NCBI GenBank assembly: GCA_039830055.1
Contig: CP140043.1
Span: 186,001 to 250,000, forward strand
DNA: 64,000 nt
DNA from: Buchnera aphidicola (Schlechtendalia peitan)
Lineage (GTDB): Bacteria > Pseudomonadota > Gammaproteobacteria > Enterobacterales > Enterobacteriaceae
Reading direction: 5' to 3'
Numbering within the stretch: the stretch's first letter is position 1; each line of letters begins with the position of its first letter. The notes under the pieces are model-generated. The model was not told the DNA's origin, made no database searches, and was given only the letters and a program-made list of their open reading frames with translations. Below, one piece after another: positions 42,948 to 53,438 of the stretch. The translations under genes were made by a program, and so were the position numbers.

Positions 42948-44207
42948 TTATAATTCTTTTTTTATCCAGTTATTAATATATTGTAAACATCTTTGAAAAA
43001 TATTTTGAGATTTATGAGTTTTTTTATAATTTTGAGAGAATTCGTGTCCATAAAGTAATAAACCTACTGCTGTAGAATAGTTAGCTGCTTCGATGTTATT
43101 TACTAAACTATTAATTTTGTTTGGTATGCCAATTCTTATAGGGATTTTAAATATCTTTTTTGCATTTTTTTTAAGTAAGTGTATTTTTGAAGCCCCTCCA
43201 GTAAATACAATTCCAGCCCTAAATTTGTAATGGTTTTGTGATTTTTTTAAATGTTCTTGTATATTTGATATTTTTTTATTTATTAGATTTAGTAATTCCG
43301 TATATCTTGGTTCAATGACTTGTATTAATTCAGTTTGTTTAAAGGTTTTAATAGATTTGTTATTAACATTAGGTATTTCTATTTGTTTATAGTTTTTTTC
43401 TTCGGAACATATTTCAGCATGCCCATATTGAATTTTTATTGTTTCAGCTTGTACGAAAGGAATATTAAATGCGTAAGATATGTCATTGGTTACAGTATTT
43501 CCAGCATATGGAATAACACAACTATGTTGTAGAGTTCCGTTAGTATACATAGTAATATCTATTGTTCCACTTCCAATATCTGCTATACAAACCCCCATTT
43601 GACATTCATCTTGTGTTAGTACTGCTTTACTAGAAGCTAGTCCTGAAAAAATAATACGATTTACTTTTAAATGACATGCTTCTACTGCTTTTATAACGTT
43701 TTTTTCTGTTTCAGAATGACATGTTATTAAGTGTACTTTCGATTTTATTCGAGTTCCAGATAATCCAATTGGATTTTTAATACCAACACGTTTGTCAATA
43801 GTGTATTCTTGTGGAATAATGTGTAAAATATGATGTTCATTTTGTATTCGAACACATTTTGCTGTGTGTATTACATTGTTTATATCCTCTTTTGTTACTT
43901 CATTTTCAGATATAGGTACGATTCCTATTTCATTTTGACAGTTTATATATTTATTTGATATTGATAAATATACAGAAGATATTTTACAATCTGCCATGTT
44001 TTCAGCTTGATGTATTGATTGTTTTATACATTTTATAACAGATTTTAAATCATTAATTATACCTTTATCAATTCCGATAGAAGGACAAACACCTATTCCT
44101 ATAACATTTACTATACTATCTATTGAAATTTCTCCTACTAATGTAATCACTTTAGTAGTTCCAATTTCTAATCCAACTATTAAGTTTCTTTTGCTTTCTT
44201 TAATCAT
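42948..44207 (-). CDS. ftsA: Cell division protein FtsA
   Basis: Actin-like ATPase tethering FtsZ to the inner membrane. The 419 residues start NLIVGLEIGTTKVITLVGEI (phosphate 1), with VCIADIGSGTIDITMY (phosphate 2), GIVFTGGASKIHLL (adenosine motif) and an amphipathic C-terminal helix NIFQRCLQYINNWIKKEL, the membrane-targeting sequence. It lies between ftsQ and ftsZ as in enterobacteria. Confidence 0.97.
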   Translation of the reverse strand: MIKESKRNLIVGLEIGTTKVITLVGEISIDSIVNVIGIGVCPSIGIDKGIINDLKSVIKCIKQSIHQAENMADCKISSVYLSISNKYINCQNEIGIVPISENEVTKEDINNVIHTAKCVRIQNEHHILHIIPQEYTIDKRVGIKNPIGLSGTRIKSKVHLITCHSETEKNVIKAVEACHLKVNRIIFSGLASSKAVLTQDECQMGVCIADIGSGTIDITMYTNGTLQHSCVIPYAGNTVTNDISYAFNIPFVQAETIKIQYGHAEICSEEKNYKQIEIPNVNNKSIKTFKQTELIQVIEPRYTELLNLINKKISNIQEHLKKSQNHYKFRAGIVFTGGASKIHLLKKNAKKIFKIPIRIGIPNKINSLVNNIEAANYSTAVGLLLYGHEFSQNYKKTHKSQNIFQRCLQYINNWIKKEL

Positions 44208-44226
44208 AGATTTTAGCCTGCATCTA

Positions 44227-44958
44227 TTATTTCCATCCTATTGCTATTCCTGATTCATACCTAAGATCAATATATTTTATTTGTTTTTTTTTCATAGTTT
44301 CTTCATATTTCAAAAGTTTCCAAATATTTACCAACCTTTTTAAACGCATGATGTTATTAATATTTCCTATGATTATTTTAGTATTATTTTCAATAAGAAG
44401 TTTCCATGAATTATGAGATGTTACTACAATTGATTTTAAAACGATATTATTTTTTTTTAGTATTTTTTTTACTATATGGTAGTTATTTAAAATTTGTATT
44501 TGACTGTCCTTCGGTCCATAAAAATATAAAAAATTTTTGGCATTTATTTTTTTGTGAACATTATATATTGTCCCTGTTTCATCTAATATATATTTATTAT
44601 TCCAATATGCTATAGGGATAGTATTTTTCATATTAATAAATAATTTGTCAGGCCATATTTTTTTAACTAGAACAGTTTTTACAAAAGGAAGTGTTTTTAG
44701 CTTTTCTTGTATGAAAATTTCATATTTTGAAAAAAAACTATTTGGTTTTTTAAAAGATAAAATAAACGTTTCAATTTCTTGTTTATTAAAAAAGCCTAAT
44801 TGTCCTGTAATTACTAAATTAGATAATTTTTTTTTAGAAAATTGTTTTGACATGTGTATAAGTATGATGCTATTGATTATCATCAATATGATTACAAAAA
44901 ATATTATTATATATTGTAATAGTATTGACGTGTATGTTTGATTTTTTCTATATTTCAT
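44227..44958 (-). CDS. ftsQ: Cell division protein FtsQ
   Basis: Bitopic divisome protein linking early and late parts. The 243 residues (E. coli 276) have one membrane segment (about 12-35: SILLQYIIIFFVIILMIINS), a POTRA domain (LSNLVITGQLGFFNKQEIETFI) and a beta domain with PFVKTVLVKKIWPDKLFINMKNTIPIAYWNN. A9 at 44827-44835 stays in frame. Sequence is diverged, but position between ddlB and ftsA settles the call. Confidence 0.92.
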   Translation of the reverse strand: MKYRKNQTYTSILLQYIIIFFVIILMIINSIILIHMSKQFSKKKLSNLVITGQLGFFNKQEIETFILSFKKPNSFFSKYEIFIQEKLKTLPFVKTVLVKKIWPDKLFINMKNTIPIAYWNNKYILDETGTIYNVHKKINAKNFLYFYGPKDSQIQILNNYHIVKKILKKNNIVLKSIVVTSHNSWKLLIENNTKIIIGNINNIMRLKRLVNIWKLLKYEETMKKKQIKYIDLRYESGIAIGWK

Positions 44959-44978
44959 TTTATATTTTTTCTATTTAT

Positions 44979-45899
44979 CTAATTAGCTAATTTTAGTATT
45001 TTAAGTACTAGTGATTCAATAGACATTCCAAATTGTTTAGCAGCTATAGGCATTAAACTATGTTCAGTCATTCCTGGGCACGTATTCATTTCTAATAACC
45101 AAAAATTTTTAAAATTATCCATAATTACATCTATCCTACCCCATCCCGAACATCCAAGGACTGTCCAGGCTTGTTTTACTATTTTTTGTAGTTTTGCTTC
45201 TTGTTTTTTATCTAACCCGCTAGGACAAAAATATTCTGTATTTTTAGATAAATACTTTGATTTATAATTATAAAAAATGTTATTTGGACATATTCGAATA
45301 GATGGAAGAATGTCATTTTCTAGTATTCCAACAGAATATTCTAGTCCATATATAAATTTTTCAATAATTATATTATTGTCATATTTGAATGCTATTATGC
45401 AAGCATCGTATAAATAATTATATGAATGCACTACAGTTATTCCAATACTAGATCCTTCGGTATTAGGTTTTACAATTAATGGTAATCCTAGCGAGTAAAC
45501 ATCATGTTTAAGTTCATTTTTTATTTTAGTTTTAAATTGTTTAATATCAATACAATAGTAAGGAATAATTGGTAAATTTATGCTTTTCCATAATAATTTT
45601 GTTTTAATTTTATTAATTGCAATTGCTGATGATAAAATTTTACTTCCTGTGTAGGCTATATTTAGATGTGTTAATATTGCTTGTATAGTACCATTTTCAC
45701 CATCTTTTCCATGAAGAGCAATAAATGCTGTTTTGAATCCTTGTTTAGGTAGTTGAATAATAGGAAAATATTTTGTATCTATGAGATGTGCATTTATACC
45801 TGATTTTAATAAACACGTTAATATTGTATTTCCAGATAATAAAGATATATCTCTTTCGTTAGAATTTCCACCCGATAATACTGCTATTTTTTTAGTCAT
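44979..45899 (-). CDS. ddl: D-alanine--D-alanine ligase
   Basis: Makes D-Ala-D-Ala for MurF. The 306-residue ATP-grasp protein shows KIAVLSGGNSNERDISLLSG, ALHGKDGENGTIQAIL, VKPNTEGSSIGITVV and the Mg-binding LEMNTCPGMTEHSLMP. By cluster position it corresponds to ddlB. It overlaps the murC 3' end by 8 bp, showing translational coupling. Confidence 0.96.
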   Translation of the reverse strand: MTKKIAVLSGGNSNERDISLLSGNTILTCLLKSGINAHLIDTKYFPIIQLPKQGFKTAFIALHGKDGENGTIQAILTHLNIAYTGSKILSSAIAINKIKTKLLWKSINLPIIPYYCIDIKQFKTKIKNELKHDVYSLGLPLIVKPNTEGSSIGITVVHSYNYLYDACIIAFKYDNNIIIEKFIYGLEYSVGILENDILPSIRICPNNIFYNYKSKYLSKNTEYFCPSGLDKKQEAKLQKIVKQAWTVLGCSGWGRIDVIMDNFKNFWLLEMNTCPGMTEHSLMPIAAKQFGMSIESLVLKILKLAN

Positions 45900-47382
45900 A
45901 GAAATTATTTTTTTTTAGTTTTTTAAGATTTTTAATAATATACTGATTTACTGTAAAATTTATATCTCCAGCACCTTGTACTAGAAGTAAATCGTTTCCT
46001 GATAATTTATGCAATAATATAGAAAACATTCTTGTATAATGCGATATCAGTGTTACTGATATTTTTTGATATTGAATCAGTTTTTTATATAAAGAAATAC
46101 TATCTGATCCTAAAATTTTTTTTTCGTGAGCAGAATATTCTTTTAAAATTATTAATTCATCTACTTTTAGTAGGGTTTCTATAAATTGTTCAAATAAATA
46201 ATGTGTTCTAGTATATCGATGAGGTTGAAAAATCATTATTAATTTTTTATTTGGCCATCCAGATTTAGCAGTACTAATACTAGCAGAAATTTCACTAGGA
46301 TGATGTCCATAATCTTTAATAATGGTAATTGTATTACTTTTGTGTGATAGATTATTAATTGAAAATTTTCCACACAATTCAAATCTTCGTTCAATTCCTT
46401 GAAAATTTCTTAATGATTTAAGAATGTTATCATCACTGATGTTTTCTTTAGTTGCAATAGCTATTGCTGCTGTTGCATTAAGAGCATTATGTTTTCCAGG
46501 CATATTTAAAACTATTTTTAATATGGGTTTATTTCTTCTGATTATAATAAAATAGCTAGAATATTTCAGTTGTTTATATTTGTCTATTCGTATATCTGAA
46601 TTTGAGCTAAATCCGTAAGTAATAACATTACAACGTATTAATGGAAGAATACTTTTAATATTGTTATCATCTATACATACAATTGCTGTTCCATAAAAAG
46701 GAAGATTTTGAATAAATTTAATAAAAGTTGATTTAAGATTTTCAAATTTTTTATTATAATTTTCTAAATGATCATTATTAATATTAGTAATTACGATTAC
46801 AACTGGTTTTAAATATAAGAGTGAAGCATCACTTTCATCTGCTTCTATAATATAGTAAGGACTTGTTCCTAATTTAATATTATTATTTATTTCTTTTATA
46901 TATCCTCCATTAATTATTGTAGGATTAAATTTGCTTTTTAAGAATATACTAAAAATCATTGCTGTAGTAGTAGTTTTTCCATGTGTTCCTGAAATTGCTA
47001 TTCCATATTTATGTTTGATTATTTCTGCAAGCATTTTCCCTCTTGGTATTATAGGAATATTTAAACTTTTAGCTTGTATAATTTCAGGGTTGTTTTTTGA
47101 AATTGCACTTGATACAATTATAACATCTGTATTAAGAACATTTTTTTTAGAATGATTGAGAAATACTTTAATCCCTAAATTAGTTAATTTTTTTGTAATA
47201 TGAGTAGATAATATATCAGAACCACTTATTTCATAACCGTTATAAAATAATATTTCAGCTATACCACTCATACTAATTCCACCAATTCCTATAAAATGAA
47301 CGTTTTTTATGGTATTTTTTTTAGTAATAAGAAAATTGAAATTGCTTCTTTTATTGTTTTTCATAATAGTGTTGTATAACAT
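45892..47382 (-). CDS. murC: UDP-N-acetylmuramate--L-alanine ligase
   Basis: Adds L-Ala to UDP-MurNAc, the first peptide step. The 496 residues contain HFIGIGGISMSGIAEIL, the Mur-ligase P-loop ISGTHGKTTTTAM, NINNDHLENY, and C-terminal KDYGHHPSEISASI and FQPHRYTRTH. ATG 47382 or an in-frame ATG at 47364 could be the start. The gene is uninterrupted, unlike murG just upstream. Confidence 0.96.
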   Translation of the reverse strand: MLYNTIMKNNKRSNFNFLITKKNTIKNVHFIGIGGISMSGIAEILFYNGYEISGSDILSTHITKKLTNLGIKVFLNHSKKNVLNTDVIIVSSAISKNNPEIIQAKSLNIPIIPRGKMLAEIIKHKYGIAISGTHGKTTTTAMIFSIFLKSKFNPTIINGGYIKEINNNIKLGTSPYYIIEADESDASLLYLKPVVIVITNINNDHLENYNKKFENLKSTFIKFIQNLPFYGTAIVCIDDNNIKSILPLIRCNVITYGFSSNSDIRIDKYKQLKYSSYFIIIRRNKPILKIVLNMPGKHNALNATAAIAIATKENISDDNILKSLRNFQGIERRFELCGKFSINNLSHKSNTITIIKDYGHHPSEISASISTAKSGWPNKKLIMIFQPHRYTRTHYLFEQFIETLLKVDELIILKEYSAHEKKILGSDSISLYKKLIQYQKISVTLISHYTRMFSILLHKLSGNDLLLVQGAGDINFTVNQYIIKNLKKLKKNNFYD

Positions 47383-47418
47383 TTTTTGAATTAGTTTTTT
47401 AGTATAAATTTTACATTT

Positions 47419-48481
47419 TTAATGTTTTTTAACTGTATTTTCAATGATATTAGTAATATTTTCTATAGAATTAGTTTTATTTTTTAAATATATTTTTTTG
47501 GACATAGAAATGATTTTTTTTCGGTCTATTTGTTGTAAAATATCAGTTATTTTACTAACATTAAGATGGTGTTGTTCTATTATTATTGCGCCCCCTTTCA
47601 ATTTTAATGGATAAGCATTCCAGTATTGATGTTTATCTTTGTGTGGAAAAGGAATGAATATAGCTGGTATCCCAATATGTTCAATTTCGCTAACAGTTAT
47701 AGCACCTGAACGACATATAATGATGTCTGCCCAACTATATGCTTTTTCAATATTTTTAATAAAATCAGTGATTTTATATGGACGAGTATTAAATTTTTTA
47801 TAGATATTTAGTGTTTCAAGTTTGTTATTTTTTCCTACTTGATGCCAAAGTTTAATTTTGTTTTTAAGAATATGAATTACTTTAGGAAATATAGAATTTA
47901 ATATTTTTGATCCCTGACTACCACCTAATACTAATACTCTAAGTGGTCCTATTCTATCTTTTAAACGAAAAACAGGATTGGGGAAATTAATTATGCTTTT
48001 TCTTAATGGATTTCCCACTGTTTTTGCATATAATATTGTTTTCGAGAATGCTTGCATAGTTGTAGTTGAAAATTTAGATAATATTTTATTTGATGATCCT
48101 ACAACTCTATTTTGTTCATGAATTAATAATGGAATATTATAGAATAGAGATATTAACCCTCCCGGCAAGGAAATGTATCCCCCCATTCCTAATATTACAT
48201 CTGGATTGATTTTTTTTATAATTAATTTAGCTTGATAACAAGCACGTAGCATTTGAAAAAAAAACTTTATTAAACCAAAAAAGTTTTTTTTTTATTGCAT
48301 GTATGTGAATATATTTGATAGAAATTTTAGTATTAGGAATTATAATAGATTCCATACGATCAGGTGTTCCTAGCCAAAATACTCTCCACCCTCTTGCTAT
48401 TAACGTGTTAGCAATAATTAATCCAGGGAAAATATGTCCACAAGTACCACCAGCCATAATTATTATTGTTTTCTTATTCAT
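47419..48481 (-). CDS. murG: MurG, UDP-GlcNAc:lipid I transferase, frameshifted in a T9 tract
   Basis: Adds GlcNAc to lipid I, giving lipid II, at the inner face of the membrane. The first frame from ATG 48481 has MAGGTCGHIFPGL (donor loop) and RGWRVFWLGTPDRME and runs through nine T's (coding strand) at 48264-48256 into a stop at 48227. The other frame, from there to 47419, has ACYQAKLIIKKINPDVILGMGGYISLPGG, LGGSQGSKILN, CRSGAITVSE and PFPHKDKHQYWNAYPL. Eight or eleven T's would fuse them at VFFQMLRACYQA. No other defect is seen. Confidence 0.9.
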
Positions 48482-48489
48482 TGTAAGTT

Positions 48490-49665
48490 TTAATAAAATT
48501 TGTTTTTCATTCGAGTTTCGAAATCTATACGTAGTAGTATAGCAATAGAGATAGACACAATGATTAAACTAGATCCACCATAACTAATTAATGGTAAAGT
48601 TAATCCTTTAGCTGGTACTATACCAATAGTAGTGCCTACGTTAATTAAAGTTTGTGAAATAAATCCTATACCAATTGAAAAAGCAAAATATCCAGAAAAA
48701 AAATCGTTATTTTTTAGAGCGTTTTTTCCAATATTCAATGCTCGAAATGCAATAAAAAATATCATAAACAGTATTATACAAACTCCAAAATATCCTAATT
48801 CTTCACCAATAATTGAAAAAATAAAATCAGTATGTGCTTCAGGTAAATATTCTAGTTTTTGAATAGAATGTCCTAAACCTACTCCAAAAATATTTCCTCT
48901 GCCTAATGCCATAAGAGATTGTGTTAATTGGTAACCTTTTCCAAATGGATCATTCCAGGGATTCCAAAAAGATAATATTCGTTCAATACGATATGGAGTA
49001 ATTGTTATTAATATAGTTATTGCTATTATACCTATTAATACAATAGGCATAAATTTCCAAATTTTTGCTTCGGTAATAAAAAGTAAAGATAACACGGTTA
49101 TAAAATATATAGCAACTGTTCCTAAATCTGGTTCTAATAATAATAATATTGACATTATGCATATTATTCCTATAGGTTTGCAAAATCCCCAGAAACTACT
49201 GACAATTTCGTAGTATTTCCGTGATAAATAACTAGATAAGTAACAAAATGTAGTTAGTTTTGATATTTCAGCTGGCTGTATATTTATATAACTTATTTGA
49301 ATCCATCTCAAAGATCCATTAATAGGATTACTTATTATTAGGACTAGTAATAACATAATAATAGAAATTAAGATAAGCTTTTCGCTATATATTTTCCAAA
49401 ATGATATTGGTATTTGTAAAGTGATATTTACTAAAAATAACATTAATATTAAATATAAAAGTTCTCTTTTTGTAAAAAAAAACAAATCTCCATATATATG
49501 TTTAGCAGTTGGCATAGAAGAAGAAGTTACCATAATTAATCCAGTTAATAGTAAAATTATAGTACACCATACTAATTGAACATCATACATTTGATTTGTA
49601 TAAAGTGTTTCGGCATTATTAGAAATTTTTTTAATTTTTTTGAATAAAAAATTTTTAATTTTCAT
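48490..49665 (-). CDS. ftsW: FtsW, septal peptidoglycan glycosyltransferase (SEDS family)
   Basis: Polytopic membrane protein polymerising lipid II at the septum with FtsI. The 391 residues have about ten membrane segments; SEDS motifs include LVWCTIILLLTGLIMVTSSSMP near the N-terminus, LEPDLGTVAIYF, RIERILSFWNPWNDPFGKGYQLTQSLMALGRG, PEAHTDFIFSIIGEELGYFG and LPLISYGGSSLI. It is uninterrupted although both neighbours, murD and murG, are frameshifted. Confidence 0.96.
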   Translation of the reverse strand: MKIKNFLFKKIKKISNNAETLYTNQMYDVQLVWCTIILLLTGLIMVTSSSMPTAKHIYGDLFFFTKRELLYLILMLFLVNITLQIPISFWKIYSEKLILISIIMLLLVLIISNPINGSLRWIQISYINIQPAEISKLTTFCYLSSYLSRKYYEIVSSFWGFCKPIGIICIMSILLLLEPDLGTVAIYFITVLSLLFITEAKIWKFMPIVLIGIIAITILITITPYRIERILSFWNPWNDPFGKGYQLTQSLMALGRGNIFGVGLGHSIQKLEYLPEAHTDFIFSIIGEELGYFGVCIILFMIFFIAFRALNIGKNALKNNDFFSGYFAFSIGIGFISQTLINVGTTIGIVPAKGLTLPLISYGGSSLIIVSISIAILLRIDFETRMKNKFY

Positions 49666-50992
49666 TTATGCAACTCTTTTATTAACTTTATAAAAGTATT
49701 TCCACGTTCTTCAAAGTTAGAAAATTGGTCTAAACTGCTACAAGCAGGAGAAAATAACACTGTATCCCCCGGTTTTATTATTTTTTTTATGAAATTTATA
49801 ACATTTTCAAGTGTATGTAAACATATTGATTTATTTGGATATAATTGAAAAAGTAAATTTTGACTTTTTCCATAGCAGTAAATTTTTATTTTTTTGTTTT
49901 TTAAATAAGGTTTTAATGAAATGAAGTTTTCTGATTTTCCATCCCCCCCTAATATTAATCTTATTATTCCTTTTACATTAGGCAAAACGTTTTTAATAGC
50001 TGCTTGTGTACTTCCTACATTCGTGGATTTAGAATCATTAATCCATTTTATATTGTTAATTGTACATATTAATTGAAATCTATGAGGTAATCCAAGAAAA
50101 TTTTTTAGGGCATTCAAACTGGTTTTAATATTTATTTTTAAACCATGAGAAACGGATAATGCAGATAATGCATTTATATAATTGTGTTGGCCTGATATTA
50201 ACAATTGTTTAGTATTTAATAATTGTTTTGATCTATAACATAACCACGTATTGTCTAATATGTTTTTTAAGTGATATTCTCCTTTATTAATCCCGAATGT
50301 AATATGATTTTTTTTTTAACATATGCATTGTATGATAGTTTGTCATCGATATTTAAAACAGACAATTTTGCTTTTTCAAAAATTTTTAATTTATTTTTAG
50401 CATATTCCATTATACCTAAGGGATATCTATTGATATGATTAGCACTAACATTAAGTATAACTGAAATTTCTGATTTTAAACTAAAAGTTGTTTCTAATTG
50501 AAAACTCGATAATTCTAATATATATATTTCTGCAGAATAATTAAGTATATCTAATACGGGAATTCCAATATTTCCTCCTACACAAGTATTTATTCCAGCT
50601 AATTTTAATATACTATTAACCATCATTGTAACTGTACTTTTTCCATTGGAGCCTGTGATAGCAATTATTGGAATATGAGTTTCTCTAACGAATAATTCAA
50701 TATCTCCGATAATTTCAATACTTCTTCTACGTGCATATGTTAGTGCAGGATGTGATAATGGTATTCCAGGACTTGTAACAATTAAATCAGATTCTTGAAT
50801 CCATGAATAATTAATTGAACCTATGTGATAAATGATATTTTTAAATTTTAGTACGTTTTTAACATTTTTTAGGTTATTATTAAAATCCATTATTTTGGGA
50901 TAAATTTTCTGAGAAATAAAAAATTTTAAGCAAGAAATTCCTGTTATTCCCATTCCAAGTATTAGTATTTTTTTTTTTGAGTAATTACGCAT
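49662..50992 (-). CDS. murD: MurD, UDP-MurNAc-L-Ala:D-Glu ligase, frameshifted in an A10 tract
   Basis: Adds D-Glu to UDP-MurNAc-L-Ala. From ATG 50992 the frame shows KKILILGMGITGISCLKFF, ITGSNGKSTVTMMV (P-loop), GGNIGIPVL and LELSSFQLETT, then meets ten A's (coding strand 50317-50308) and soon stops. The next frame continues at once with ITFGINKGEYHL, then TWLCYRSKQLLN, LISGQHNYINALSAL, NDSKSTNVGSTQAAI, GGDGKSENF and SPACSSLDQF to 49662. Eleven A's would restore one frame. The ATG at 51025 would overlap mraY; 50992 fits the family. It overlaps ftsW by 4 bp. Confidence 0.9.
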
Positions 50993-50993
50993 G

Positions 50994-52071
50994 TTAGTTA
51001 ACCTTAAATATAGACACCAATCCAAATAATGTAAATATTATAGAAATTATCCAGAACCGTATTATTAGTTTTGGTTCAGGATAACCCTTCAGTTCATAGT
51101 GATGATGAATCGGTGCCATTTTAAAAATTCTTTTTTTTGAAAATTTAAAATATGATACTTGAACTATTACAGATAAAGTTTCAATCACAAATATCCCACT
51201 CATTATAAAAAATATTACTTCTTGATGTAATAATATTGAAATTGTTCCTATAGCACCCCCTAAAGAAAGAGACCCGCTATCTCCCATAAATATTTGTGCA
51301 GGATATGCATTAAACCAGAGAAATCCTAATCCTGATCCTATGATAGCTGTGCAAAAAACAGCTAGTTCGTTAATTTTATGTATGTAAATAATGTTAAAAT
51401 ATTTAGAATAATGCATATTTCCAGAGATAAATGATAGTAAACATAATCCTAAAGTTACACATAAAACGGGGAAAATTGCTAATCCGTCTAGTCCGTCTGT
51501 TAGATTTACAGCGTTGCTTGAACCTAGTAATGTAAAATATAGTAGAAATATATACAGTATACCAATATTTATTATAGTATTTTCCTGTATTGGAAGTATT
51601 ATCTGAAGAATAGAATCATTTTCAGTATTATAATACATTAAGATAATTAAAAAAGAAGATATTAAAGACAAAAAAAAACTTCCATATAGATGATAAGCCT
51701 TGTGACGTTCTTAAACAAATTTTTTTACAATCATCTATCATGCCTATTATTCCGAATCCTACTAAAATCATGAGTGTATACCAAATGTATATGTTAGATA
51801 AATCTGACCATAGTAAAATAGATGTAATAATAGAAAGTAATATTATTAATCCACCCATAGTGGGTGTATTTTTTTTTTGATAATGTCGTTTTGGACCATT
51901 TTTTCTAATAGTTTGATGAATTTTATGTTTTTTTAAATAATTGATAATATGTGGCCCAACTATGATAGATAACACTAGTGATGTTAATAGGCTCATAATA
52001 GAGCGATAAGTTAAAAGAGATAATTTATTAAAATTTATACAATAAAAATACTTAATAGTAAGTAAGATCAT
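50994..52071 (-). CDS. mraY: MraY, phospho-MurNAc-pentapeptide transferase, frameshifted in a T9 tract
   Basis: Transfers phospho-MurNAc-pentapeptide to undecaprenyl phosphate, making lipid I. Polytopic membrane protein. The first frame (ATG 52071) has SIMSLLTSLVLSIIVGP, GPKRHYQKKNTPTMGG and GMIDDCKK and passes nine T's (coding strand 51678-51670) after SIWKFF; the second gives WKFFLSLISSFLIILMYYN, NAVNLTDGLDGLAI, GFLWFNAYPAQIFMGDSGSL and the MAPIHHHYELKG motif. Eight T's join the halves exactly. The 5' end overlaps murF by 20 bp. Confidence 0.9.
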
Positions 52072-53438
52072 GATTATAATCCTGAATTATTTTTTTTACT
52101 AATTTTTCTAGTCCTGCACTTCTAGACCCTTTTATTAAAACTGTTAATATTTTATACATAGACATTTTTTTTATTAAATTATTTATCAACATATTGTAGG
52201 AATCGTAGTGCTCTCCCTTGTTACTATTTTTACTTATATTTATACTAAGTTTTCCAATACTCATAACTTCATTTATTTTTGATGTGTATATAAAGTTTCC
52301 AATCATATCATGATATAGATGATTATTGTTTCCTAATTCAGACATATCGCCAGAAACGAAAATTTTATGACCTGGCATATTTTCTAAGACTTTAATTGCT
52401 GCAATCATTGATGCTATATTAGCATTGTAAGTATCGTTTATAATAGTATGGTTTGCATTTAATTTAATGATTTCTAGCCTTCCAGGAATTGTTGAAACTG
52501 TAGATAGTCCTAATTGAATTAACTTGAACGGAATTTTTAATACCATTGCTATTGATATTGCAGCGAGAGCATTATAAACATTATGAAATCCTAGTAAAGG
52601 TATATTTATAGTTTTTGTTCCATATGAAGAATGTAATATAAAAGAAGAACCTTTGTCATGCAGAATAATATTACTAGCAAATAATTGGCTTTTTTTTTAT
52701 TGAAAACCAAAGTATGTTATTATTTTTTACACTTTTTTTCCATCGTGACCAATGGTGGCTATCTGCGTTAAATATAGCTGTTCCAGTTTTAGATAGTCCA
52801 GAAAGAATTTCTTGTTTAGCTTTAGAAACGCCTAATAATGATTTAAATCCATCTAAATGTGAATGACAAATATTATTAATTAAAACAATATTAGGATTCG
52901 CTAATTTTGTAGAATATAAGATTTCTTTGGGATGGTTAGCTCCTATTTCAATAATTACATATTTATGTAATGTATCTATATTTAGTAGTGTTAGTGGTAC
53001 TCCAATATTATTATTGAAATTTTTGAACGTTGATAAAGTTTTTCCGTAATTTTTCAGTATAGCATTAGTCATTTCTTTTACAGATGTTTTTCCAGATGAT
53101 CCAGTTAATGCAATAACATTAGCATTACTTTTTTTTCTATTCCATAATGCAATATTTCCTAATGCTATGGTAGTATTTTTCACAATTATTTGTGGTATAT
53201 TTTCATTCATTTCATGTTGCAATAATATTGCAGAAGCTCCTTTTTCAACTGATTCTCTAACGAAGTTATGTGCATCAAATCGTTTTCCAACTAAAGCAAT
53301 GAATAAACATCCTGGGATAATTTTTTTTGAATTAGTGCTAATATCACTAAACACTAGATTATCTATATTTAACTTAGTTTTATTTATAATAATACCATGT
53401 ACAATTGAACATAGTTTTTTAAGAGATATTGCAATCAT
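52052..53438 (-). CDS. murF: MurF, D-Ala-D-Ala-adding ligase, frameshifted in an A9 tract
   Basis: Adds D-Ala-D-Ala to the UDP-MurNAc-tripeptide. The first frame (ATG 53438) carries GCLFIALVGKRFDAHNF, ALTGSSGKTSVKEM (P-loop), NFNNNIGVPLTLL and IEIGANHPKEI and ends at 52674 just past nine A's (coding strand 52698-52690). The other frame is open across the gap (SQLFASNIILHDKGSSFI, LLGFHNVYNALAA) and on to STVSTIPGRLEI, NDTYNANIASMIAAI and KGSRSAGLEKLV. Eight or eleven A's would fuse them. The start overlaps murE by 4 bp. Confidence 0.9.
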
